Origin: Microlunatus soli
Lineage (GTDB): Bacteria > Actinomycetota > Actinomycetes > Propionibacteriales > Propionibacteriaceae
Direction: 5' to 3'
Assembly: GCF_900105385.1 (NCBI RefSeq)
Contig: NZ_LT629772.1
Location: 2,356,001 to 2,420,000, forward strand
Length of the DNA stretch: 64,000 nucleotides
In this document: positions 27,691 through 36,017 of the stretch, in pieces
Layout: each line of letters starts with the position of its first letter
Position numbering within the stretch: position 1 is the first letter of the stretch
The notes under the pieces: generated by a model
What the model was told of the DNA's origin: nothing
Seen by the model: only the letters and a program-made list of their open reading frames with translations
Databases searched by the model: none
Position numbers and translations under genes: made by a program

Positions 27691-28400
27691 CCGTCGGAGC
27701 GAACAGCATCAAGGAAGGGGCGGCCGCGGACGAGGCACTGCCGCCGGTGCTGCAGGAGATCCTGGACGACAGCGAGCCGACGCCGGCCGGTCGTTCCTTC
27801 TACCCCGCCGATGATCAGCCGATGCGGGAGGCGGCCCGGACGCTGGCGCAGCAGCCCGGCTACTACGTCGTCGACATCCACGGCACAGCCGACCGGGCGA
27901 AGGTCGGTCCGACCTGGTTGGACGCCGACCAGTTGGCGGCGTTGATCCGCGAGACTCCCGACTGGCAGGGCCAGCCGGTCTTTCTGATGTCGTGCGACAC
28001 GGGGCGCCGCGACGACGGCTTCGCACAGCAGTTGGCCACCAGTCTGCGGGTCGACGTGACCGCCCCCGACAAACTGGCCTGGTCGGACTTCGAGCCCGGC
28101 GGCGGCGCCCAGCCCTATTCGTCCGACGGTTGCCTGGACGGGTTCGGGATCCCCCGTCCGATCAAACCGCCGACCGGGACCTTTGTGACCTTCTCCCCCG
28201 CGGAACCGGCGCAGCTGGCCGCCGGTGACGGCCGGGCCGCCGAGCTGGGCAGCGGGACCGACCAGACCGCACTCGGGCTGCTGCATCGACGTGTCGGGGC
28301 AGGCTCAGCCGCCGTCGCGGATCGAGACGTTTCGCGGCCACCGCTGCGATCGCAGCCGGGACGACGCCAAGATATGGGTGATCAACTGCGAGGCGGATGA
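27687..28400 (+). CDS. Short HGT/SC-domain protein (putative effector with cysteine-peptidase-like motifs)
   Basis: 237 residues from a GTG that overlaps the previous stop. Residues ~38-175 match residues ~373-505 of the large protein at 32568-36017. Both carry VVDIHGT/TVDMHGT (His65) and FLMSCDTG/FLMSCHTG (Cys103) exactly 38 residues apart, then GFAQQLA/GFARRLS and a PP-x-G segment. A His-Gly and a Ser-Cys-x-Thr-Gly at this spacing resemble the catalytic dyad of clan CD peptidases (caspase, C80), which is a structural guess. The last ~55 residues are low-complexity. No signal peptide. Confidence 0.75.
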   Translation: MTVGANSIKEGAAADEALPPVLQEILDDSEPTPAGRSFYPADDQPMREAARTLAQQPGYYVVDIHGTADRAKVGPTWLDADQLAALIRETPDWQGQPVFLMSCDTGRRDDGFAQQLATSLRVDVTAPDKLAWSDFEPGGGAQPYSSDGCLDGFGIPRPIKPPTGTFVTFSPAEPAQLAAGDGRAAELGSGTDQTALGLLHRRVGAGSAAVADRDVSRPPLRSQPGRRQDMGDQLRGG

Positions 28401-28494
28401 CCTGTCGGGCGTGGCAGACTTCCGTCACTTGGACCACGCCGGTCCTCCGACCCCGACAGTGGTCAGTCTGATCCGTCTTTCCGACAGGAGCGTC

Positions 28495-30450
28495 GTGACG
28501 ACCTGCCCGCGCTGTGGCACCCAGCTCTCCGCCGACCGCACCGTCTGCCCGACCTGTGGCGCTGCGGTGGATCCGCAGTCGTCGGCTCAGTCTGCTGGCC
28601 ATCAGACGGCAACCAATCCATGGCAGTCCGGGCCGACGGACGCACCGCAGGGTCCGCCGGCGCAGGCCGGATCCGATGGCGCTCAGAACGACGACACCCG
28701 GATCCAGCAGGCCGGCGCGACCGGGCCGACCGGACCGTCGGCCGATCAGCGACAGGAGCGCAACGCGGCGGCGCCGGTCTTCCCCGAGCCGCAACAGGCC
28801 GGCGACGACGCCGGTTCGGGATCCGGGCAAGCCGCCGGCCAAACGGCACCCACCGGCCCGGGAGGCGACGGCCGGAACACGCCGTATCCGACCCAACTGT
28901 CCGAGCCCCGGCCGACATCGGACTGGATCCGGGTCACCGACGCCGAGGCGAGCCGTCCCGATCCGACACCATCCCACCCATCAGGTTTCGATGCGTCCCG
29001 ATCCGCCACCACCCAGCGCGGGGCTACACCGTCTGGCGCGACACCGCCCGGGGCGACACCACCGGGCCGGCCGCCGACCGGCAGCAGCAGACCGCCCGAA
29101 GGATTTCCCGGATCGCTGGGCTTTCCCGGTCCCGGCCGGTCGCCGGACCACGACCCACGCGGCCCCGGAGGTATCGAACCGGCGCTGGATCCTGTCTCGG
29201 CCGGCGGCGTACGGACCGGACCGAGCGCGGCGGAACCGTTGCGGGCGGATCCGCGGCCGTTCGCCCGGCCGGCCGCCTACCCGTCCTATCTGAGCTGGCT
29301 GGTGACCGCGGCCGGCCGCAACAAGCTCGGGCTGCTGGGTGCGCTGATCGCGACCTGGTACGGGCTGCCGACCGGCGTGCTGCTGGGCGGCGTCGGACTG
29401 GTGATCGGCGGCGTCGGCGGTTTCATCGGTGGCACAGCCGGACCGCTGGCCGGCATCGATCAGGTGCCGATCATCGGGCCGATGATCAATCAGACCCCGT
29501 TCGTCGGCACCTTCCTGAACGAGGTCGCGGCCCGGGGCGGCGGCATCGTCGGCCTGCTCGTCGGAGCCGCCCTCGGGGCGCTCGCCGGATTCCTGATCGG
29601 CCTGATCGGGCCGTGGGTGTTGGGATTCTCCGCAGGCTGGCCGACCGGGCTGGCGATCCTGCTGGCCCAGATCCCGATCGCGGCACTGTGCAGCGTGCTC
29701 TACACGACGTATTCGATCGCAGCCGAGCGGGTGAACTTCCGGATCCGCGGGATGCGGCGGCCCAGCCGCCGTGAGCGGGCCCTGTTCCAGCCGCTGCTGA
29801 TCGACTGTGCCCGACGGCTCGGCCTGACCGATCTCCCGGTGTTACTGATCGACGACACCCGCGAGACCAACATGTACGCCGGCTCGCGGCACCTGATCAT
29901 CACCCGCGGATTCATGGACGAGTTCAACTACGATCCGGAGCCGATCGCCGGCGTCTTCTGTCACGAGCTCACCCACTGGCGCAACGCCGACTGTGTGTCG
30001 AACTACTTGGTCCGCGGGGTCGCGCTGCCGCTGTATCTGCTGTACGCCGCGATCACCCGAGTGATGTGGCTCGCTCGGCGGTCCTACGGTGTCTGGGCAG
30101 GAATTCTCACCTTCGTCTTGATCATCACCCTCTGGCCGATCCAGGTCTGCGTCCGGTTGGTGATCATGCCGTCGCAGCGCAACGGTTCGCGGATGATGGA
30201 GTACCAGGCCGACCAGGGTGCGGTAGCTGCCGGGATGCGGGCCGGTCTGCGTCGCGCTCTGGCCCGCTTCCGGGCCAGCTTCGACGGTGCGCGCAACGGC
30301 TGGGAAGCCTCGGTCGGCTCGACCCACCCGCCGAACGAGCTCCGACTGGAACGGATCGAGGACGACGGCGTGGACTATCCGCTGCCGGATCCGGACGGTC
30401 CGGCGGTGCCGATGCAGGTCGCGGTCACCAGTGTGCTGGAGCGTGACTGA
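28495..30450 (+). CDS. Membrane M48-family metalloprotease with N-terminal zinc ribbon
   Basis: 651 residues from a GTG preceded by AGGAG. A zinc ribbon (Cys4, Cys7, Cys18, Cys21) opens the protein, followed by ~230 disordered Pro/Gly/Gln residues. Hydrophobic helices follow at about residues 280-430, then the M48 catalytic part with HELTH (His490, Glu491, His494) and the third ligand region MMEYQADQG (Glu569), with more helices between. The family cleaves membrane or secreted proteins. Placement between the two effector-like modules and beside the coupling ATPase suggests maturation or quality control of the secretion apparatus (inference). Confidence 0.88.
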   Translation: MTTCPRCGTQLSADRTVCPTCGAAVDPQSSAQSAGHQTATNPWQSGPTDAPQGPPAQAGSDGAQNDDTRIQQAGATGPTGPSADQRQERNAAAPVFPEPQQAGDDAGSGSGQAAGQTAPTGPGGDGRNTPYPTQLSEPRPTSDWIRVTDAEASRPDPTPSHPSGFDASRSATTQRGATPSGATPPGATPPGRPPTGSSRPPEGFPGSLGFPGPGRSPDHDPRGPGGIEPALDPVSAGGVRTGPSAAEPLRADPRPFARPAAYPSYLSWLVTAAGRNKLGLLGALIATWYGLPTGVLLGGVGLVIGGVGGFIGGTAGPLAGIDQVPIIGPMINQTPFVGTFLNEVAARGGGIVGLLVGAALGALAGFLIGLIGPWVLGFSAGWPTGLAILLAQIPIAALCSVLYTTYSIAAERVNFRIRGMRRPSRRERALFQPLLIDCARRLGLTDLPVLLIDDTRETNMYAGSRHLIITRGFMDEFNYDPEPIAGVFCHELTHWRNADCVSNYLVRGVALPLYLLYAAITRVMWLARRSYGVWAGILTFVLIITLWPIQVCVRLVIMPSQRNGSRMMEYQADQGAVAAGMRAGLRRALARFRASFDGARNGWEASVGSTHPPNELRLERIEDDGVDYPLPDPDGPAVPMQVAVTSVLERD

Positions 30451-30496
30451 TGATCATCAGCTCCGTGATCACGCCTGTTCCGTCGATGATCATCAG
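30449..30496. promoter_or_regulatory. Two copies of GATGATCATCAG before the coupling ATPase gene
   Basis: The 12-bp sequence at 30449-30460 recurs at 30485-30496. Each holds the perfect palindrome GATGATCATC. They occupy the 55-bp gap ahead of the VirD4-like gene, the only clear gap inside the run 28495-36017. Operator or mRNA element; function unknown. Confidence 0.4.
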
Positions 30497-30505
30497 GAAC
30501 GGCCG

Positions 30506-31927
30506 ATGACCATCCAATGGCCGGAGATGCCAGCCTTCCAGCAGGGCTTCCGTCGCCAGATCTTCCTCGGCTGGGACGCCCGGGACGGCTACAAACGGTG
30601 CTGGAGCGCCCCGGAGGATTCGGTCGGGATCGTCGGCCCGCCCCGCTACGGCAAGACCTCCGGACTGATCATCCCGACCCTGCTGTGGTGGGAAGGTCCG
30701 TTGGTCTGCACTTCGACCCGCGGCGACATCCTCGGCTTCACCGGTGATCTTCGGCAGCGGCTCGCCGATCAGTACGGCGGCCGGATCCATGTCTACGATC
30801 CGTTCGGCAGCGAGTTCCCTCAGCTGTCCATGCACTGGTCGCCGTTGGCCGACTGCGAGGACCCCAGCGTCTGCTACCGACGGGTCGCGGCGATGACCGC
30901 CGTCTCCGGCCAGGGTGTCAGCGACGGCGATCACTGGCGGGCCGGCGCGGCGATCATTCTGCGGGCCTACTTCCACGCCGCGGCCCTTGAGCGGTTGCCG
31001 ATGGCCGCGGTCCGTCGCTGGCTGGCCGGGCAGGAGGTGCGTGATCCGGTGGCGATCCTCCGGCTGGCCAGTACCGGTGCGGAGATCTGGGCCGACGACC
31101 TGGAGGCGATGCAGCTGATCGGCGACCGGGAGCGGGGCAGCTTCTACTCCGTCGCCCGGAACACCTTGGAGGCGACGGCCGAGCCGAAGGTGCTGGCCTC
31201 CTGCGACCGTACCGATCTTGATATCGACGAGTTCCTGGCAACCCGGTCGTCGCTGTTCATCATCGGGCCGTCACACCAGCAGCAGGCGATCGCCCCGTTG
31301 ATGGCCGGGCTGGTCGACAGCATCGCCCAGCGGGCCGCGGAAGTCGCTGCTGGTCAGGGCGGACGGCTGGATCCGCCGCTGCTGCTGGCGTTGGACGAGA
31401 TCGCCAACATCGCGCCGCTGCAGAGCCTGCCGTCGTTGGTCAGCGAGGGCGGCGGCCGCGGCATCATCACGATGTGGGCGTCGCAGAGCCTTGCTCAGCT
31501 GCGTAGCCGATACGGCGAGGAGCAGCAGTCGGCGATCCTGGCCGCGACCACCGCGAAGTTGATCTTCGGCGGCATCTCCAGCGGAGATGATCTTCGCGAC
31601 ATCTCGTCCTGGGCCGGCGAGGAGAAGCAGAATCTGACCAGTACGGTGATCGGTCCGCAGGGCGCAGCCCCGAGCGGGCAGATCGGGGTCAACCAGAGCA
31701 CCGGGATGCAACAGATGTCAATGTCCCAGGCACTGATCCCGGTCCTACCGACGAACGCGATCCAGATGCTGCCACCGTTCAACGCCTGGCTGTTCTGGCG
31801 CAGCGAACGCCCACGGCAGGTCGAGGCCAGACCGGCCGGTGCGATCCCGCAACTGGCACAACTGCGCGGCTTCACCCCACGGTCACCCGACGGTTGGTCC
31901 GATCCGTATGCGAGGAGCCAGCGATGA
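30506..31927 (+). CDS. VirD4/TraG-type coupling ATPase without membrane anchor
   Basis: 473 residues. Walker A GPPRYGKTS (44-52) and Walker B LLLALDEIANI (Asp297, Glu298) with the following IITMWASQSLAQLRSRYG are characteristic of type IV secretion coupling proteins, hexameric ATPases that recruit DNA or protein substrates to the channel. Unlike typical members it has no N-terminal membrane helices; the ATPase domain begins at once. It may dock onto the membrane protein encoded upstream or on the TrbL-like protein (inference). AGGAA precedes the ATG, and the stop overlaps the next start. Confidence 0.9.
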   Translation: MTIQWPEMPAFQQGFRRQIFLGWDARDGYKRCWSAPEDSVGIVGPPRYGKTSGLIIPTLLWWEGPLVCTSTRGDILGFTGDLRQRLADQYGGRIHVYDPFGSEFPQLSMHWSPLADCEDPSVCYRRVAAMTAVSGQGVSDGDHWRAGAAIILRAYFHAAALERLPMAAVRRWLAGQEVRDPVAILRLASTGAEIWADDLEAMQLIGDRERGSFYSVARNTLEATAEPKVLASCDRTDLDIDEFLATRSSLFIIGPSHQQQAIAPLMAGLVDSIAQRAAEVAAGQGGRLDPPLLLALDEIANIAPLQSLPSLVSEGGGRGIITMWASQSLAQLRSRYGEEQQSAILAATTAKLIFGGISSGDDLRDISSWAGEEKQNLTSTVIGPQGAAPSGQIGVNQSTGMQQMSMSQALIPVLPTNAIQMLPPFNAWLFWRSERPRQVEARPAGAIPQLAQLRGFTPRSPDGWSDPYARSQR

Positions 31928-32571
31928 GGATCGCGATGCTGGGCCAGTTGGATCCCGATGTCCAGCGGCCGGAGACCTGGGCCGCCGACAAGCCGGCGAT
32001 CCTGCGCTATCTGAATGACGGGCTCGGGGTTTCGGCCGCGCGGACGTTGCTGCCCGACGAGATGGATCCGATGCGTCCGCTGGCCGTCAACGTGATCATC
32101 TACACCGACGGCGAGTGGGTGTGGAGCGCCGAACACATCTACTACGCCGAGCATCACGACATCCCGATCGACCCCGAGTTGATCGAATACGCCCGCGGAC
32201 GCAACTTCGAGGTCGGCGACGTCCCCGAATCGGCGATCGACGACGCAATGGACGCGTTGGACGAGGCCGACGAGGAAGCCGAGGCGGAGGAGCCTGTCGA
32301 CTCCGCTCAGGCGGAACGTTCGCGGTTGGTCGAGTTGACGCCGTACCAGTGGTGTAGCCGGTTTGCCCGGGGCGAGCTCGACCGCGAGCAGTTGATCAAC
32401 TTGCTGGCCGAGTATCCGTATACGCCGACGGTCGATGATCGCGAATGGAACGACGCGGTCGTTCAACCTCCCGGTACCGTCGACGAGATCGAGCAGGCAT
32501 CGATCGACGGGCTGATCGACGTCGACCTCTACACAGCGATCATCGACCGACTGCGCCAGCAACCGTCATGA
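31924..32571 (+). CDS. Second copy of the small module protein, with an added C-terminal helical domain
   Basis: 215 residues in an ATGA overlap with the coupling ATPase. Residues 1-115 are homologous to the 27337-27690 product. After an acidic linker (DEADEEAEAEE) comes an extra ~85 residues, including LTPYQWCSRFARGELDREQL and AEYPYTP, rich in predicted helices. Its stop overlaps the start of the large zeta-toxin protein, the same coupling as in the first module. Family not recognised; a chaperone or immunity role toward the next gene is the working idea. The extra domain may handle the zeta-type kinase, since it is missing from the copy whose partner lacks the kinase. Confidence 0.85.
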   Translation: MRIAMLGQLDPDVQRPETWAADKPAILRYLNDGLGVSAARTLLPDEMDPMRPLAVNVIIYTDGEWVWSAEHIYYAEHHDIPIDPELIEYARGRNFEVGDVPESAIDDAMDALDEADEEAEAEEPVDSAQAERSRLVELTPYQWCSRFARGELDREQLINLLAEYPYTPTVDDREWNDAVVQPPGTVDEIEQASIDGLIDVDLYTAIIDRLRQQPS

Positions 32572-35500
32572 CCGCTGATGATCTTGATCCGCGCGAGCGA
32601 GGACGCCGGATCCGGGAGGCAGCGGAGCCGGGCGGACCACTCGACTCCCGCGGTCCCAACGCAACGATCAACAACCCCGCTTACTTCGACGTCACGCGTA
32701 CCGGCCGACGCCAACCGCTGGGCGAACGCCACCGCATGCACCTGTCGATCCTCGCCGAACACCGGGCCGAGGCGCCACGCGCTCAGAGCAACGGCGAACC
32801 CGTCGCGATCATCACCGCCGGGCCTCCCGGCGCCGGCAAGTCCGGCTCGCTGAACCGGCAGCTTGCCGCGATCGGGATGACCAAGGACCAGTTCCACCAC
32901 ATCGATCCCGATGACTTCAAGGACCGAGTCTTCGAGCGGATGGAGCGGGACGGCTCCCTGGCGCGACTCGCGCCGGCCGAGGTACGCGACCTCAACCCGT
33001 ACCCACGCGAGATGGCCGGACTCGTGCACGAGGAGAGCGCCCGGATCGCCGATCGCGCCCGGGACAGTGCGATCGAGCGCGGTGACAACGTCATCGTCGA
33101 CGGCACCCTGGCCAACTCGCAGAAGGCCGATGCACTGGTCGGACGACTGCAGGGGCGGGGATACCGGATTCATCTGGTCAGCGTGGACGCCGACCGGGAT
33201 ACCTCGATCGAACGTGTCGAGGGACGCCATCTCGGCGGCAACGCCCGCGCAGAGGCGTTGGCACGCGGCGAACGAGAGCTCGACGGACAACAACTCCAAC
33301 CGTCCGACCGTTTCGGCGGGCGGGCGATCGCGGATTCGGTGCCGCGCAGCATGTTCACCGAGGACGGCCGCTGCCGCTCGACGCTGACCGCCGCGCGGAT
33401 CGCCGAGACCCAGCCGGGCATCGAGAGCTACGTCCGCTATCGAAGTCATCCGGACCGCGCCGAGCCGGAATTGCAGGAGATCCGAGACGCCCGGCACGGC
33501 ATGGATCGGGCCTTCACCCCGTCCGAGTACGACGCCCAGCCGACCCGGACTCTGGAACTGCGCCGCCGAGGAACGGCCCGCCGTGCCGAAGAATCCCGTG
33601 GAACAGAACACGAGCCGGCACGGCTGCACGGTTGGCTGCAGGAGATCTACGACAACGGATTCGACACCCCTGGTGGCCGTGCCTACTTCGCACCGGGTGA
33701 CCAGACGGCCCGATTTGCGCCGAACGTCGCGGCCCAGGACGGGCTCTACACCGTCGATATGCACGGAACCTCGAACTCGGTGAGATATGGACGCTTCGGG
33801 GTCACCGAGTTCGAGCTCGCGCAGCTGATCCGGGCCGATCCCAACTGGAACGGCCGAGACATCTTTCTGATGTCCTGCCACACCGGCGCGGACCCGGACA
33901 ACGGCTTTGCCCGACGCTTGTCGAGCGAGATGGGTGTTCGGGTGATCGCGCCGGACCAGTATGCGTGGGGCGGTGAGCGTCCCGGCGACCAGCCGTACGC
34001 GACATCGGAGCGAAGGAACAGGTTCGGGTTTGTCCGCCAGACTCGGCCACCGGACGGGATCTGGTATGCCCATAACCCCGACGGGACCCGGGAGCCGTGG
34101 CTGACACCCGAGCAGCAGGCCGACCGGCAACCCGCGCGGTGGCGGTGGCTCCGCCGCGGCGAGTCCCGACAGGACGATCGCAGCAACGAGCCCGCCGGCG
34201 CCCGGCAGACGCCGGACCCGACCCAGGGTCTGGTCGACGATCGGCTGGCGAACTTTATCCCGCCGCCCGATGGTCACCCCTCGCAGAACATGGTCTGGCC
34301 CGAGATGCCGCCCTCGCAACCACCACGCCAGTTCGGAACCTCCGACATGTACGGCTGGTGGGACGACGAACCGGCCACCGACGACGAACCGGCCACCGAC
34401 GACGAACCGGCCACCGACGACGAACCGGCCACCGACGACGAACCGGCCACCGACGACGAACCGGCCACCGACGACGAACCGGCCACCGACGACGAACCGG
34501 CCACCGACGACGAACCGGCCACCGACGACGAACCGGCCACCGACGACGAACCGGCCACCGACGACGAACCGGCCACCGACGACGAACCGGCCACCGACGA
34601 CGAACCGGCCACCGACGACGAACCGGCCACCGACGACGAACCGGCCACCGACGACGAACCGGCCACCGACGACGAACCGGCCACCGACGACGAACCGGCC
34701 ACCGACGACGAACCGGCCACCGACGACGAACCGGCCACCGACGACGAACCGGCCACCGACGACGAACCGGCCACCGACGACGAACCGGCCACCGACGACG
34801 AACCGGCCACCGAGGACGAACCGGCCACCGAGGACGAACCGGCCACCGAGGACGAACCGGCCACCGAGGACGAACCGGCCACCGAGGACGAACCGGCCAC
34901 CGAGGACGAACCGGCCACCGAGGACGAACCGGCCACCGAGGACGAACCGGCCACCGAGGACGAACCGGCCACCGAGGACGAACCGGCCACCGAGGACGAA
35001 CCGGCCACCGAGGACGAACCGGCCACCGAGGACGAACCGGCCACCGAGGACGAACCGGCCACCGAGGACGAACCGGCCACCGAGGACGAACCGGCCACCG
35101 AGGACGAACCGGCCACCGAGGACGAACCGGCCACCGAGGACGAACCGGCCACCGAGGACGAACCGGCCACCGAGGACGAACCGGCCACCGAGGACGAACC
35201 GGCCACCGAGGACGAACCGGCCACCGAGGACGAACCGGCTGCCGAGGAGGAACCGGCTGCCGAGGAGGAACCGGCTGCCGAGGAGGAACCGGCTGCCGAG
35301 GAGGAACCGGCTGCCGAGGAGGAACCGGCTGCCGAGGAGGAACCGGCTGCCGAGGAGGAACCGGCTGCCGAGGAGGAACCGGCTGCCGAGGAGGAACCGG
35401 CTGCCGAGGAGGAACCGGCTGCCGAGGAGGAACCGGCTGCCGAGGAGGAACCGGCTGCCGAGGAGGAACCGGCTGCCGAGGAGGAACCGGCTGCCGAGGA

Positions 35501-36017
35501 GGAACCGGCTGCCGAGGAGGAACCGGCTGCCGAGGAGGAACCGGCTGCCGAGGAGGAACCGGCTGCCGAGGAGGAACCGGCTGCCGAGGAGGAACCGGCT
35601 GCCGAGGAGGAACCGGCTGCCGAGGAGGAACCGGCTGCCGAGGAGGAACCGGCTGCCGAGGAGGAACCGGCTGCCGAGGAGGAACCGGCTGCCGAGGAGG
35701 AACCGGCTGCCGAGGAGGAACCGGCTGCCGAGGAGGAACCGGCTGCCGAGGAGGAACCGGCTGCCGAGGAGGAACCGGCTGCCGAGGAGGAACCGGCTGC
35801 CGAGGAGGAACCGGCTGCCGAGGATAGCGACGTCGACCAAGCCGACGCGGGCGAATCCGACGCGGGCGAATCCGACGCGGGCGACAGCTATGAAGATCAA
35901 CAGGCCGCCGACGACGATCGCGTCGACGATGCGATGGCGTCCTCGGAGCAGGGCTCGGACTGGAGCAGCGAAAGTGCTGACGCCGGTGCCGACTACAGCA
36001 CGGGAAGAGAGGACTGA
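32568..36017 (+). CDS. Large effector-like protein: zeta-toxin-type kinase, HGT/SC domain and 80 hexapeptide repeats
   Basis: 1149 residues. Residues ~75-290 form a zeta-toxin-type P-loop kinase: Walker A GPPGAGKS (85-92), HHIDPDDFK (Asp113), GDNVIVDGTLANSQK, and an Arg-rich ERVEGRHLGG lid. Known zeta toxins phosphorylate UDP-sugar precursors of peptidoglycan. Residues ~355-510 hold the HGT/SC domain (His399, Cys437). From residue 602 follow 24 PATDDE, 24 PATEDE and 32 PAAEEE units, then a Ser/Asp/Glu-rich end. Context next to a coupling ATPase suggests a secreted effector; the acidic tail could be a secretion signal, spacer or cation-binding stretch. No epsilon-type antitoxin is recognisable; the preceding gene is the candidate. 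Confidence 0.88.
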   Translation: MTADDLDPRERGRRIREAAEPGGPLDSRGPNATINNPAYFDVTRTGRRQPLGERHRMHLSILAEHRAEAPRAQSNGEPVAIITAGPPGAGKSGSLNRQLAAIGMTKDQFHHIDPDDFKDRVFERMERDGSLARLAPAEVRDLNPYPREMAGLVHEESARIADRARDSAIERGDNVIVDGTLANSQKADALVGRLQGRGYRIHLVSVDADRDTSIERVEGRHLGGNARAEALARGERELDGQQLQPSDRFGGRAIADSVPRSMFTEDGRCRSTLTAARIAETQPGIESYVRYRSHPDRAEPELQEIRDARHGMDRAFTPSEYDAQPTRTLELRRRGTARRAEESRGTEHEPARLHGWLQEIYDNGFDTPGGRAYFAPGDQTARFAPNVAAQDGLYTVDMHGTSNSVRYGRFGVTEFELAQLIRADPNWNGRDIFLMSCHTGADPDNGFARRLSSEMGVRVIAPDQYAWGGERPGDQPYATSERRNRFGFVRQTRPPDGIWYAHNPDGTREPWLTPEQQADRQPARWRWLRRGESRQDDRSNEPAGARQTPDPTQGLVDDRLANFIPPPDGHPSQNMVWPEMPPSQPPRQFGTSDMYGWWDDEPATDDEPATDDEPATDDEPATDDEPATDDEPATDDEPATDDEPATDDEPATDDEPATDDEPATDDEPATDDEPATDDEPATDDEPATDDEPATDDEPATDDEPATDDEPATDDEPATDDEPATDDEPATDDEPATDDEPATDDEPATEDEPATEDEPATEDEPATEDEPATEDEPATEDEPATEDEPATEDEPATEDEPATEDEPATEDEPATEDEPATEDEPATEDEPATEDEPATEDEPATEDEPATEDEPATEDEPATEDEPATEDEPATEDEPATEDEPATEDEPAAEEEPAAEEEPAAEEEPAAEEEPAAEEEPAAEEEPAAEEEPAAEEEPAAEEEPAAEEEPAAEEEPAAEEEPAAEEEPAAEEEPAAEEEPAAEEEPAAEEEPAAEEEPAAEEEPAAEEEPAAEEEPAAEEEPAAEEEPAAEEEPAAEEEPAAEEEPAAEEEPAAEEEPAAEEEPAAEEEPAAEEEPAAEEEPAAEDSDVDQADAGESDAGESDAGDSYEDQQAADDDRVDDAMASSEQGSDWSSESADAGADYSTGRED
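34371..35810 (+). repeat. 80 perfect tandem 18-bp repeats in three homogeneous blocks
   Basis: 24 copies of CCGGCCACCGACGACGAA (34371-34802), 24 of CCGGCCACCGAGGACGAA (34803-35234) and 32 of CCGGCTGCCGAGGAGGAA (35235-35810), followed by one degenerate unit. I see no single-base variation within a block, not even synonymous. The blocks differ from each other by one and three bases. All six frames stay open through the array, so the long frames on the other strand and in other phases here are artefacts. Confidence 0.97.

Noticed and set aside
34371..35810. CRISPR array
   Set aside because: Units are contiguous 18-mers without spacers and lie inside a reading frame; no cas genes are present.
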